From Chitinophaga filiformis (GTDB lineage: Bacteria; Bacteroidota; Bacteroidia; Chitinophagales; Chitinophagaceae): a stretch of 64,000 bases of DNA. The notes beneath the pieces were generated by a model. The model was given only the letters and a program-made list of their open reading frames with translations. It searched no databases and was not told where the DNA came from. The position numbers were made by a program, and so were the translations under genes. The stretch spans positions 62,001 to 126,000 of the forward strand of contig NZ_JAKIRP010000017.1 of assembly GCF_021646545.1 (NCBI RefSeq), given 5' to 3'. Below are positions 8,994 through 17,318 of the stretch, in pieces (the first letter of the stretch is position 1; the number at the start of each line of letters is the position of its first letter).

Positions 8994-9131
8994 ATCAACC
9001 AGAAGCTTAAACTGATCGAAAACCGGCTGCCGTAAACAGTATCGTAGAGATTGGGGATTACCGACAAGAAGCACTTCAACCGTATCTTAAAAACACACAG
9101 AGGCGTGAGCCCCTTCTGCATCCGGAATGGG
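8994..9131 (+). pseudogene. possible remnant of an AraC-type C-terminal HTH
   Basis: Three broken reading-frame pieces line up, in order, with the end of an AraC DNA-binding domain. These are INQKLKLIENRLP (8994-9032), VNSIVEIG in a second frame, and ITDKKHFNRILKTHRGVSP (9057-9113). The last has the typical pattern of AraC helix 6 and its flank. No start and no upstream domain survive. Read from sequence only; it could be coincidence for the first two pieces. Confidence 0.35.
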
Positions 9132-9182
9132 CGCTATGGTGGAAAGCCGTGGGAAAACCCTCGTATATTAATCTATGATGTC

Positions 9183-9620
9183 ATGACGCTATTTCGCTCA
9201 TTGCTCCCTTGTCTATTCCTGGGAACAGCCTTCACCGCCTGCTCGACCGTATATGAAAGCAGGGTGACCTACTTCAATTGCGGTCCGGAACCAGATACCA
9301 CTATCGCTATCCTGACAGGACATGTATTTGAACTGAAGGTGCTTCCGGAAAAGAAAGACACCCTCGTACCTCTTCCCGGCGTAGTCATCGCCCTGGAAGA
9401 AGGTAGAAAAACTGTTTCTGCCGACACTTCCGGTGCTTTTACCCTATACCTGGGCCTAAAGAACACACACACTTTTACCGTCACCAAACCAGGGTATCAA
9501 CAACTGAATGTGGAAGGATTTTTTGCAGAAAAAGAAACACTGGCAGAGATCAATATTGTACTGGCAAAGGGTACAAAAGAATGCACTTCAAGGGTAACAG
9601 CCTGTAAAATAGCGTATTGA
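9183..9620 (+). CDS. small lipoprotein with carboxypeptidase-regulatory-like fold
   Basis: 145 residues from the ATG at 9183, chosen because a lipoprotein signal (MTLFRSLLPCLFLGTAFTAC) follows at once; in-frame codons upstream belong to the AraC-like remnant. After Cys20 there is a single beta-sandwich-like domain with GHVFELKV, PLPGVVIALEEG, TVSADTSGAFTLYL and GYQQLNVEGFF. This pattern matches the carboxypeptidase-D regulatory-like domains common in Bacteroidota surface proteins. It is probably anchored to the outer membrane. The partner is unknown and it appears to be a single-gene unit. Confidence 0.65.
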   Translation: MTLFRSLLPCLFLGTAFTACSTVYESRVTYFNCGPEPDTTIAILTGHVFELKVLPEKKDTLVPLPGVVIALEEGRKTVSADTSGAFTLYLGLKNTHTFTVTKPGYQQLNVEGFFAEKETLAEINIVLAKGTKECTSRVTACKIAY

Positions 9621-9699
9621 TCGGCGCCCGTAAATTATATAACATCCAGCCAGAATTATATAACAACCGTGCCGGAGGCAGCTGTTACCTTTGTGTGAC

Positions 9700-10092
9700 A
9701 TGAACAAAAAGACCATCATATCACTCCGGGCAGTCTTCCTGCTATTTGTATTCTTCCTGAATACAGGTATCGGTTTTGCCTGTGCCGTACAAAGTGATCT
9801 GTGGTCAGATGGTCATCACGACATGCATGATACACATGCAATGCACCATGAGCACAAAAAGGCACCCCATAAATGCTGTGGCGATGATATGGTTAAATTT
9901 GAACAGCTGGATAAGAGTCAATCACAGCTGGACGAATCTGCACCATTACCGCTGCAGGCCTGCTTATATCCGGTGTTATACCTCCCGGCTATCTACCAGG
10001 GTTATTATGGTATCCGCCACAAATATATAGTTCCGCAACAAAATCCTCCCCCGGTGGACATCCGTGTGTCCATTCAATCCTTCCAGATTTGA
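9700..10092 (+). CDS. His-rich exported protein of a copper-type cassette
   Basis: 130 residues from ATG 9700. A signal peptide or anchor (KKTIISLRAVFLLFVFF) is followed by a His/Met/Asp stretch (GHHDMHDTHAMHHEHKK), then KCCGDD, and a C-terminal segment with NPPPVDIRV. The His cluster and vicinal cysteines point to metal binding. The CC and PP positions resemble small Bacteroidota proteins found beside copper or heavy-metal transport genes. The DUF3347 protein and multicopper oxidase that follow support a copper-handling role in the periplasm. Confidence 0.6.
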   Translation: MNKKTIISLRAVFLLFVFFLNTGIGFACAVQSDLWSDGHHDMHDTHAMHHEHKKAPHKCCGDDMVKFEQLDKSQSQLDESAPLPLQACLYPVLYLPAIYQGYYGIRHKYIVPQQNPPPVDIRVSIQSFQI

Positions 10093-10179
10093 TTTTTTGT
10101 TTGAAAGTAACAGTTTGCCTTACGTCCGGTAAGGCATGATCTCCGCTATTTATTATTTCAAACAATTAAACAAATCATC

Positions 10180-10662
10180 ATGAAAAGTCTTATCATAGCC
10201 ACTACTATATTATTAGCCACTTTCTCTGCAAAAGCTGCAAATCCATCCCTGTCTCAATTACTGTCGCTGTATTATGATGTAAAAAATGCACTGGTGAACA
10301 GTGATGCCGGCACGGCCAGCGCAAAGGCTGCTGAATTTATAAAGGTGATCAACAGTGTAGATATGCATGCGCTATCTGCTGAAGAACACAAGGCATTTAT
10401 GCCTTTGTCCGAAAAGTTGACTGCAGATGCCACTGCTATCGCCAAATCGGCAGACCTCAGCGCGCAACGTGAAAAATTCAAGACATTCTCCAACAACATC
10501 TTCATCCTTGCCAAAGCAGTAAAACTGTCTGATACACCTGTGTACCAGCAATACTGTCCAATGCAGAAAAGCTATTGGTTAAGCGGAGAGGCAGCCGTGA
10601 AGAATCCCTACTACGGCAAGCAGATGCTGTCCTGCGGTAAGGTAACTGAGACAATCAAATAA
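10180..10662 (+). CDS. DUF3347 periplasmic metal-associated protein
   Basis: 160 residues with signal peptide MKSLIIATTILLATFSAKA and a helical DUF3347 domain. The C-terminus YQQYCPMQKSYWLSGE...NPYYGKQMLSCGKV carries the Cys-Pro-Met and second Cys typical of this family. The same YCPM/MLxCG motif occurs in DUF3347 domains attached to heavy-metal efflux adaptors, where metal binding is presumed. It is followed 25 bases later by the multicopper oxidase, so the three genes from 9700 form a likely operon for copper detoxification. Confidence 0.75.
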   Translation: MKSLIIATTILLATFSAKAANPSLSQLLSLYYDVKNALVNSDAGTASAKAAEFIKVINSVDMHALSAEEHKAFMPLSEKLTADATAIAKSADLSAQREKFKTFSNNIFILAKAVKLSDTPVYQQYCPMQKSYWLSGEAAVKNPYYGKQMLSCGKVTETIK

Positions 10663-10687
10663 TCCGGAACAGTATAATCTATCAGTG

Positions 10688-12805
10688 ATGAAACGTTTTC
10701 TGTTGACAGTGATCGTATTACTGTCGTACGTGGCTGCCTTTTCACAGGCAGCCCGTACTATCCGTTATGACTTGTATGTGTCAGATTCTATGATTCATAC
10801 AAGTGGTAAGATGAGGCATGCCATGGTTATAAACGGCGGCATACCCGCACCTGTATTATCTTTTACAGAAGGTGATACGGCAGAGATCTATGTGCATAAT
10901 ACTATGAATATGGAAACCTCCATACACTGGCATGGGCTATTGCTGCCCAACCGTTATGATGGAGTATCCTACCTGACTACAGCACCCATTAAAGCGGGAG
11001 AGACTCATTTGTACAAATTCCCACTCATACAGCATGGAACCTACTGGTACCATTCACATACCATGTTCCAGGAGCAAAGTGGCATGTATGGCGCTTTCAT
11101 TATCAGGAAGAGAAATGTGCCAGATGTGAAGGAACATACATTGCTGTTAAGCGACTGGACAAATGAAAATCCCCACCAGGTAGACCGTTCGCTGCATACG
11201 GCTACAGACTGGTACGCCGTCAGGAAGAACAGCGTGCAGAGTTATGGAGAGGCCATTGAAGAGAAAAACTTCTCTACAAAGCTAACCAACGAATGGAAAC
11301 GGATGATGGCCATGGATGTCAGTGACGTATACTACGACCAGTTGTTCAGCAATGGTAAGCCTGTAGATGTGCAACCACAGTTTAAAGCAGGCGATAAGGT
11401 ACGACTGCGTGTCATAAACGGTAGTTCCTCTACCTATTTCTGGTTGACCTATGCCGGTGGCAAGATCACTGTTGTAGCGAATGATGGTATGGATGTGGAA
11501 CCGGTGGAAGTGGACAGGCTTATTGTAGGCGTGGCAGAAACATACGATGTGATCGTAAGTCTTCCGGCAGACAGTAGCTACGAATTTCTCGCTACGGCGG
11601 AAGACCGTACCAAAGCAACCTCCCTGTTCCTGGGAAATGGTCCGCGGAAAGAAGCCACACGGCTGCCACGCCTGAAATACTTTGAAGGTATGAAGATGAT
11701 GAATGGCATGATGAAGATGAACGGGCAGATGAATGATATGGACATGCAGATGAGTCTTCAACAGATGGATATGAATGCCGTGATGTATAGCGAAGACCCC
11801 GGGGTAACGCTGAACTATGCCATGCTGCGGTCTCCGGTAAAAACTAATCTGCCGGAGGCCCCCGTAAAGGAACTGCGTTTTAATCTCAGCGGCAATATGA
11901 ACCGGTATGTATGGAGTATTAATAACGAGACCGTATCTGAATCAGACAAGATCCTCATTAAAAAGGGAGAGAATGTGCGCATCATCCTGTATAATGGTAC
12001 CATGATGCGCCACCCTATGCACCTGCATGGGCATTTCTTCAGGGTGTTGAACGGGCAGGGAGATTATTCCCCCTTGAAGAATACCCTGGACATTATGCCA
12101 ATGGAAACAGACACGATAGAATTTGCCGCTACGGAAAGTGGCGACTGGTTCTTCCACTGCCATATCCTATATCACATGATGAGTGGTATGGGCCGCATCT
12201 TCAGTTACCAGGATTCTCCGCCCAATCCCGAGATACCCGATCCGGCAAGGGCCATCCGTAAGATATATGCGGATGACAGGAAGATCCATACTGCTGCAAG
12301 GATAGGTTTGGAAAGTAATGGTAGTGATGGTGAACTGAGTTTTTTCAATACCCGTTACAGATTACAAACGGAATGGAGAATAGGATTGAATGGAGCGAAC
12401 GGATATGAAACGGAAAGTCATTTAGGTAGATATCTGGGGCAGACGCAATGGTTGTTTCCATATGTAGGCTGGGATGTACGTTACCGTAAAGGCAGTAAAG
12501 AAGAGAAGAACCTGTTTGGACAGTCTAATACAAAAGACTTCCGTAGTGTATTACACGCAGGTATAGAATATACACTTCCCCTGTTGGTCGTTGCAGATGC
12601 TTCCATAGATACTGATGGCCGCCTGCGTTTCCAGTTAAGCCGTGAAGATGTGCCCATAACCCGTCGCCTGCGGTTTAATTTTATGGCTAACACTGATAAG
12701 GAATATATGGCAGGCTTCAGATACATTCTGTCCAAATATATTTCACTCTCTACACATTATGACAGCGACATGGGGGTAGGCGCTGGTATTACCGTTACAT
12801 ATTAG
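10688..12805 (+). CDS. multicopper oxidase with C-terminal CopB-like barrel
   Basis: 705 residues from ATG 10688 with a signal peptide ending near AFSQA. The cupredoxin part has all four copper-ligand motifs: HWHGLLL (about 79), YWYHSH (about 118), HPMHLHGHF (about 441) and WFFHCHILYHMMSGM (about 487). A Met-rich insert at about 334-364 resembles those of CopA/CueO. After about residue 538 comes a different domain of about 165 residues with alternating beta strands (FNTRYRLQTEWRIG, FPYVGWDVRYRKG, ISLSTHYDSDMGVGAG), resembling the outer-membrane copper protein CopB. So CopA-like and CopB-like parts appear fused. It likely oxidises Cu(I) in the envelope. Confidence 0.85.
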   Translation: MKRFLLTVIVLLSYVAAFSQAARTIRYDLYVSDSMIHTSGKMRHAMVINGGIPAPVLSFTEGDTAEIYVHNTMNMETSIHWHGLLLPNRYDGVSYLTTAPIKAGETHLYKFPLIQHGTYWYHSHTMFQEQSGMYGAFIIRKRNVPDVKEHTLLLSDWTNENPHQVDRSLHTATDWYAVRKNSVQSYGEAIEEKNFSTKLTNEWKRMMAMDVSDVYYDQLFSNGKPVDVQPQFKAGDKVRLRVINGSSSTYFWLTYAGGKITVVANDGMDVEPVEVDRLIVGVAETYDVIVSLPADSSYEFLATAEDRTKATSLFLGNGPRKEATRLPRLKYFEGMKMMNGMMKMNGQMNDMDMQMSLQQMDMNAVMYSEDPGVTLNYAMLRSPVKTNLPEAPVKELRFNLSGNMNRYVWSINNETVSESDKILIKKGENVRIILYNGTMMRHPMHLHGHFFRVLNGQGDYSPLKNTLDIMPMETDTIEFAATESGDWFFHCHILYHMMSGMGRIFSYQDSPPNPEIPDPARAIRKIYADDRKIHTAARIGLESNGSDGELSFFNTRYRLQTEWRIGLNGANGYETESHLGRYLGQTQWLFPYVGWDVRYRKGSKEEKNLFGQSNTKDFRSVLHAGIEYTLPLLVVADASIDTDGRLRFQLSREDVPITRRLRFNFMANTDKEYMAGFRYILSKYISLSTHYDSDMGVGAGITVTY

Positions 12806-12961
12806 CGCAGTTAAACTGCTGCGAGCTGGCGAGGAGAAAGCCCGGATCAAATTGAAGACCTGGAGGAAAGCTGGCGTAAATCAGTCCTGACGGGACGTGC
12901 TGCATGCTGGTAACTGTCAGGGGACGCGAATGATGGATCAATAGGCAGTCTGTAAAAAAAT

Positions 12962-12987
12962 AAACGGGTGTATGATTACACCCGTTT
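12962..12987 (+). terminator. terminator after the copper cassette
   Basis: AAACGGGTGTA and TACACCCGTTT are perfect arms around TGAT. A-rich and T-containing flanks on both sides allow use from either strand. 12806-12961 holds nothing else recognisable apart from a small palindrome (GCAGTT-A-AACTGC) just after the oxidase stop. Confidence 0.6.
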
Positions 12988-13166
12988 CTACCTAAACCTA
13001 CAACTGTTTATTACTGTAATTATTTTTCGTGTTTTGCGTCACAAATGTAGCACCTCTCAGGGGTATATGAAAAACCAATATCACGGTTTAAGAAACCAAT
13101 TTTTCTGCTCATCTAAATTTTTTATTGCGATCAGAAAAATTGGTTTTTTTATCCGCCTTTTTGGGA

Positions 13167-13197
13167 TTGATGGGCAATGTGTTGCGACATAATTTTG
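13167..13197 (+). promoter_or_regulatory. promoter of the beta-barrel gene
   Basis: TTG at 13167-13169, 20 bases, then TAATTTTG at 13190-13197, matching TTG-N19/20-TAnnTTTG. The predicted leader to the ATG at 13276 is about 70 bases and A-rich. Confidence 0.55.
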
Positions 13198-13275
13198 TGT
13201 CATCAGATTTATACAGCAGCTGCGAATAAATAGAAGAACAAAAGATTAACAGAACAAAGATTAAAACGAAAGACG

Positions 13276-13845
13276 ATGAAAAAGACTATTAAGACAGGCG
13301 TTGCGACATTAGCATTATTATTGGCAGTGGCAGTAGGAGTAAAGGCGCAAACGAAAGGCAACAGTGAACCACAAAGACCTTCATTCTCTCTGAGTGTTGG
13401 TCCGGAAGCAGGAATACCGGTTGGGAATTTCAGCGATTTTTATAAGTGGTCTTTAGGCGGTTCCGTACAGGCAGATTATGCTATCATCAAAAAGACATTA
13501 TATGTGAACCTGAATGCAGGATTTGCGAATGTTTTTGCAGATGATGTACCTGGTCTGGACGATTTACAGTGGATTCCCGTGAAAGCTGGTTTAAGGTATT
13601 ATCCTTTCCAGAGCAATAATCTGTATGTACAGGGACAGGCCGGTGTGAACTTTATAACAAATGGTCCAACCGGTTATAAGACAGCGGCCTTCACCTATAG
13701 CCCACAAATTGGTTACCTGATCCCGCTTGGCAAAGGCAGTTACCTGGATGCAGGTGTGAAGTTTGACGGTAACTCAAAATTTGTTGACGGTGGAGACGCA
13801 GCTAATCTGATAGGATTAAGAGTAGCATACACTTTCAAATTATAA
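13276..13845 (+). CDS. small outer-membrane beta-barrel protein
   Basis: 189 residues: signal peptide (MKKTIKTGVATLALLLAVAVGVKAQ), then alternating strands (SLSVGPEAGIPVG, GGSVQADYAI, LYVNLNAGFANVF, GLRYYPFQ, NLYVQGQAGVNF, YSPQIGYLIPL) ending in GLRVAYTFKL with a terminal aromatic. This is the eight-strand OmpA/OmpX-like porin family fold common in Bacteroidota. It is a single gene between its own promoter and terminator. Function beyond outer-membrane structure is unknown. Confidence 0.75.
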   Translation: MKKTIKTGVATLALLLAVAVGVKAQTKGNSEPQRPSFSLSVGPEAGIPVGNFSDFYKWSLGGSVQADYAIIKKTLYVNLNAGFANVFADDVPGLDDLQWIPVKAGLRYYPFQSNNLYVQGQAGVNFITNGPTGYKTAAFTYSPQIGYLIPLGKGSYLDAGVKFDGNSKFVDGGDAANLIGLRVAYTFKL

Positions 13846-13921
13846 GCATAAACTTAGGATACATTAGGATAAGCATAGGACCATAGGACATAATTGTTAA
13901 GGGGTTTATAATCAAATGGAG

Positions 13922-13953
13922 TAGGGCCTTTCTTTTGAAAGGCCCTATTGTAT
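13922..13953 (+). terminator. terminator between the barrel gene and the convergent AraC gene
   Basis: TAGGGCCTTTC and GAAAGGCCCTA pair perfectly around TTTT, followed by TTGTATTG. It lies between two convergent genes. Confidence 0.65.
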
Positions 13954-13975
13954 TGTATATTATGCGATAGAAATT

Positions 13976-14908
13976 TTATGCTACGGATAGTTTCTTAAAA
14001 TCCGAAGGATTCTCATCTGCAAACTTCTTGAAGAACCGGCTGAAATGCGAGCTGGTATCAAAGTTCAGCTGATCTGATATTTCCTTCACACTGAGAGAGG
14101 AGGTGGACAGCAGTAGTTTTGCTTCCAGGTATAAGCGGCTGTGGATGATCTGCAAAGCATTTTTACCGGTTTCCTGTTTCACGATCTCACTCAGATGTTT
14201 GGCGGTTATGTGCAGCATATCGGCATACTCCTGGACTGTCCTTTTATGCAGGAAGTGCTCCTCCACAAGATCTCTGAAATTGACAAAAGTGGCATATTGC
14301 CTTGTTAGCTGATGATTGGGCCGGCTTTCCTGACATTTTTCAAAAGCGCGGTTCACTTCATACAGCAATTCCACCACCTGTAAACGTACAATCTGCAGGA
14401 AGAAGGGACTGCCTTCACGGTATTCCCGGTCTATCCTTTCAAAAAGTTGTTTGGTCTTCAGAAAATGCGGATCTGACAATGTATATACCGGTGCACAGGA
14501 AGGATTGAGGTCTATCAGCGGATCAAGCGCGCTTTGCTTGATGAACGTGTCAGTGATAAACTCCTTCTTGAACATCACCATGTACAGTAACAGGTCGTCA
14601 GAAGCATTATCGAATGAAGTGGTGTGTTTAGGTGATACGATGTGCAGTGATTTTGGACCTACATCAAAAGTAAAGGCGCCGATAGTTTTCTGACAGGTGC
14701 CCCTGATGCACAAAATAACCGCATAATGGTCAGTCCGGATAGGAGGACCACTCTTCACGCTTCCCTCGTTGCTCAGTACAGCAAAGTTATTTGGTTGAAG
14801 CAGCTCATCGTACTTATCCATCCCGAAACTCTGTGTCACCTTTTTGTCAAGCGACAGGTAGTAGCGGATTGTGGACGGAATATCGAATATTGGCAGGTTC
14901 GTGTTCAT
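13976..14908 (-). CDS. AraC-family transcriptional regulator
   Basis: 310 residues. The N-terminal half is a cupin-like sensor (HYAVILCIRGTCQKTIGAFTF, LHIVSPKHTTSFDNA). The C-terminal double HTH (about 210-305) reads TVQEYADMLHITAKHLSEIVKQ and ISDQLNFDTSSHFSRFFKKF. It is divergent from the AraC/methyltransferase gene at 15014, with 105 bases between the starts. That interval holds a 22-base imperfect palindrome (14959-14980) that either regulator could bind. The ligand is unknown. Confidence 0.85.
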   Translation of the reverse strand: MNTNLPIFDIPSTIRYYLSLDKKVTQSFGMDKYDELLQPNNFAVLSNEGSVKSGPPIRTDHYAVILCIRGTCQKTIGAFTFDVGPKSLHIVSPKHTTSFDNASDDLLLYMVMFKKEFITDTFIKQSALDPLIDLNPSCAPVYTLSDPHFLKTKQLFERIDREYREGSPFFLQIVRLQVVELLYEVNRAFEKCQESRPNHQLTRQYATFVNFRDLVEEHFLHKRTVQEYADMLHITAKHLSEIVKQETGKNALQIIHSRLYLEAKLLLSTSSLSVKEISDQLNFDTSSHFSRFFKKFADENPSDFKKLSVA

Positions 14909-14958
14909 AATCAGGGGGCAAAATTACGGCAAAATTTGTGTAATGAACTCCGCAAGAA

Positions 14959-14980
14959 CCGGGTTTATGTCATAAACCGG
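14959..14980. promoter_or_regulatory. palindromic operator candidate between divergent regulators
   Basis: CCGGGTTTATG (14959-14969), T, CATAAACCGG (14971-14980): an inverted repeat with one extra G in the left arm. It ends seven bases before a TATTTTTG -7 box (14987-14994) that would serve the repair gene, so a bound protein would overlap its promoter. Confidence 0.5.
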
Positions 14981-15013
14981 AATGTCTATTTTTGTATTGT
15001 AAATGAAATAGAT

Positions 15014-15853
15014 ATGATTTCTCAGGAATTAACGAATTACGAGCGGATCGCCAGGGCGATTGAATACCTGAAAATGAACTTCAAAAAGCAGCCTTCACTG
15101 GAAGAAGTGGCTGAAAATGTATACCTCAGTCCATTCCATTTTCAGCGCATGTTCACAGAATGGGCCGGTGTCAGTCCTAAAAAGTTTACGCAATATCTCA
15201 GTGTAGAATATGCCAAGTCGCTATTAAAAGAGAAACAGGCTTCCCTTTTTGATACCGCTCTTGAAACCGGTCTTTCCGGAACCGGTAGGTTACACGATCT
15301 CTTTATGAAAATTGAAGGCATGACTCCAGGCGAATATAAAAACGGGGGAGAAGCCCTGTCCATCAACTACAGTTTTGCCGAGAGCCCGTTTGGTCCCCTC
15401 ATCCTGGCCGCCACTCCGAAGGGGCTTTGTTACCTGGCATTTGAAGAGAACCAGGAACAGGCTTTCCTGCATCTGCGGGAGCAATTCCCCAATGCGCGCT
15501 TTCACCAGATACTCGACATGATCCAGCAAAATGCATTGTACTTTTTTACCCAGGACTGGAATACGCTGGAGCAGGTGAAACTGCACCTCAAGGGTACGCC
15601 TTTTCAGCTGAAGGTCTGGGAGGCACTGTTGCAGATACCCATGGGCGAGCTGTCCAGTTATGGGAAAGTAGCTGTCGCTGCTCATGCGGAACGGGCTTAC
15701 CAGGCGGTTGGAACGGCCATCGGTAACAATCCGGTCGCTTTTCTGATTCCATGCCACCGCGTAATCAGATCAAATGGTGAATTTGGTGAATATCACTGGG
15801 GAAGTACCCGTAAAATGGCAATGATAGGTTGGGAGGCATCCAAAACGAGGTAA
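15014..15853 (+). CDS. AraC-type HTH fused to O6-alkylguanine-DNA methyltransferase
   Basis: 279 residues from ATG 15014, chosen because the -7 box TATTTTTG ends 19 bases upstream; longer in-frame starts would overlap the divergent gene. Residues about 10-105 are an AraC HTH (LEEVAENVYLSPFHFQRMFTEW). Residues about 115-279 are a methyltransferase with the active-site motif IPCHRVIRSNG (Cys about 246) and GKVAVAA. It suicidally repairs O6-methylguanine and, by analogy to Ada, may activate its own gene. It lacks the N-terminal zinc phosphotriester domain of E. coli Ada, the form common in Bacteroidota. Confidence 0.9.
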   Translation: MISQELTNYERIARAIEYLKMNFKKQPSLEEVAENVYLSPFHFQRMFTEWAGVSPKKFTQYLSVEYAKSLLKEKQASLFDTALETGLSGTGRLHDLFMKIEGMTPGEYKNGGEALSINYSFAESPFGPLILAATPKGLCYLAFEENQEQAFLHLREQFPNARFHQILDMIQQNALYFFTQDWNTLEQVKLHLKGTPFQLKVWEALLQIPMGELSSYGKVAVAAHAERAYQAVGTAIGNNPVAFLIPCHRVIRSNGEFGEYHWGSTRKMAMIGWEASKTR

Positions 15854-16222
15854 AGCTCAACTGCCTGACCAGCTCCTCTTTACTTCCGCCCTTGCAGATG
15901 GGACCGTTGTGTTTTATCGCTTTCCAGCCTGTTTTATGACTTCGTAGCTCTTTTTGAACAATGTTCCCATATTTGTCATTTTGTGGCAAAGGAAGGGCGA
16001 AAAACGCGGCCATAATTGGAGACAAAGGAAGGTATTGGACTATTCGTCGAATTTACTCCGGGAGGCGCCGGTGCGCAGGCAATAATCATCCGGGTGAGGC
16101 TGGATCGCCTCCGGAAATAATGAACAAAGGGTATTGGATGCAATGTCTTTTTTATGTTAAAAAATTGCAGATCAGGAAATTATGAATAACAAACTGTAAA
16201 TCAATGACCCCTCAGACCATTC
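15854..16222. other. non-coding stretch between convergent genes
   Basis: No supported gene. Open frames on both strands here are short and unlike known proteins. A loose inverted repeat (CCGGGAGGCG near 16059 and CGCCTCCGG near 16106) could fold. Two much stronger hairpins follow at 16223 and 16312. Confidence 0.4.
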
Positions 16223-16283
16223 GGTGAAGATTCACTTCGACTCTATAGCGCCTATAGCTATAGAGTCGAAGCGAATCTTCACC
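16223..16283. repeat. 26-bp inverted repeat (long hairpin 1)
   Basis: Arms 16223-16248 and 16258-16283 match at 25 of 26 positions (starting GGTGAAGATTC, inner CGACTCTATAG) around CGCCTATAG. There is no T-run on either side, so it is more than a simple terminator. It lies between the convergent repair gene and the DUF4249 gene. Confidence 0.8.
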
Positions 16284-16311
16284 AAAGAGATACCGAATAT
16301 ATACCCCTATA

Positions 16312-16407
16312 GTACCAATCCGGTACCAATGGCCTCATCTTATGTTCATCTTACGTTCAAAACGTAGGATGAACATAAGATGAGGCCATCGGTACCGGAT
16401 TGGTACC
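16312..16407. repeat. about 46-bp inverted repeat (long hairpin 2)
   Basis: Arms run 16312-16357 and 16361-16406 with only two or three mismatches, around CAA. They include GGCCTCATCTTATG and its complement. The outer end carries three direct copies of GGTACCG spaced by GATT (16391-16420). The left edge overlaps the motif TACCCCTATAGTAC (16302-16315), seen again at 49224. Possibly a MITE-like or structured intergenic repeat. Confidence 0.8.
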
Positions 16408-16439
16408 GGATTGGTACCGGGGAGATATCAGGCATCCGG

Positions 16440-16482
16440 TAAAAAAAGCCGGCTGCGAGCTCTTAAAGAAATCACAGCCGGC
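16440..16482 (-). terminator. terminator of the TonB/DUF4249 operon
   Basis: On the minus strand, GCCGGCTG and CAGCCGGC pair, and seven T follow (16447-16441). It lies about 20 bases past the DUF4249 stop. Confidence 0.75.
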
Positions 16483-16502
16483 GCCTTTCTGAAATAAATT
16501 TA

Positions 16503-17318
16503 TCAAGGCACGATGATCGTCTTCCTTTCTACCGTCTGCGCACTGAAATACCCGATCGCATCCCCTGAAATATTACTCACCGGGTTTGCTGGCGTAGCGG
16601 AATCATTCTCACCGGTAGCGCTGCTGCTGAGACTATAAAAATACTTATATACCGCAGCATCAATATTCAGCATCTCTACTGTAATCTCATCCCCGCTGTT
16701 GATATCATACTCATGGTCGTCATCGTCCTCTCCGAGGATATACAGGCGTGTATTAATATCATTGCCGTTGGTAAGATCATCATTGCGCACATAGTATCGT
16801 TTTACTTTTGTGCCCCTGATGTACTGCTGGAAACGGTAGTAATTTGTTTCTCCTGCAGGATCTTTAAAGCTCACATTGGCCACCTTGGTCATATCGCCGA
16901 AAAGATCTTCCTCCACGATAGACAAAGAGTCCATCGGTACTCTGGAGGGCATATAGGACGTCGCTGTATACTGTTCATCGCCGAGGGTGACCAGCAAGCC
17001 GTATGTATTGCCACTGCTGCCGGATAGTTCAGGTGCAGTATACACGCCGGTCGTTGTTTCTGTCAGTAGTGTGGTATCGCCGTTGTGATAGATCTGCACC
17101 TTTGCACCAGATACGCCTGCAAACGAATTGTCTGCAGCAAAATCTTTGGTACGGCTGAGTTTCACAACACAATCGCCTTTAGTATCTGTCAGTACAGCCT
17201 CGATCACCAGCTTGTTGTCATTGCCGTTCAGATTAAGATCGATCTCCTTTTCACAGGCGGTGCCGAGTAACAACGCCGAGCCTAGTATGGTATATATAAA
17301 ACTGTTACGCATGGTCAT
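16503..17318 (-). CDS. DUF4249 lipoprotein, partner of a TonB receptor
   Basis: 271 residues with a lipoprotein signal (FIYTILGSALLLGTAC, Cys22) followed by EKEIDLNLNGNDNKLVIEAVLTDT, the usual opening of DUF4249. The rest is beta-rich with an acidic Asp/Glu patch (GEDDDDHEYD) and ends near YFSAQTVERKTIIVP. Its ATG overlaps the TonB receptor stop by one base (TAATG), so it is translationally coupled. DUF4249 proteins accompany CarboxypepD-type TonB receptors and probably act as surface or periplasmic substrate-binding partners. The substrate is unknown. Confidence 0.85.
   Translation of the reverse strand: MTMRNSFIYTILGSALLLGTACEKEIDLNLNGNDNKLVIEAVLTDTKGDCVVKLSRTKDFAADNSFAGVSGAKVQIYHNGDTTLLTETTTGVYTAPELSGSSGNTYGLLVTLGDEQYTATSYMPSRVPMDSLSIVEEDLFGDMTKVANVSFKDPAGETNYYRFQQYIRGTKVKRYYVRNDDLTNGNDINTRLYILGEDDDDHEYDINSGDEITVEMLNIDAAVYKYFYSLSSSATGENDSATPANPVSNISGDAIGYFSAQTVERKTIIVP

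Noticed and set aside
15765..16025. Minus-strand protein of about 86 residues (KTGWKAIKHNGPICKGGSKEELVRQL)
   Set aside because: It overlaps the end of the methyltransferase gene, has no family I recognise and no promoter or ribosome site.
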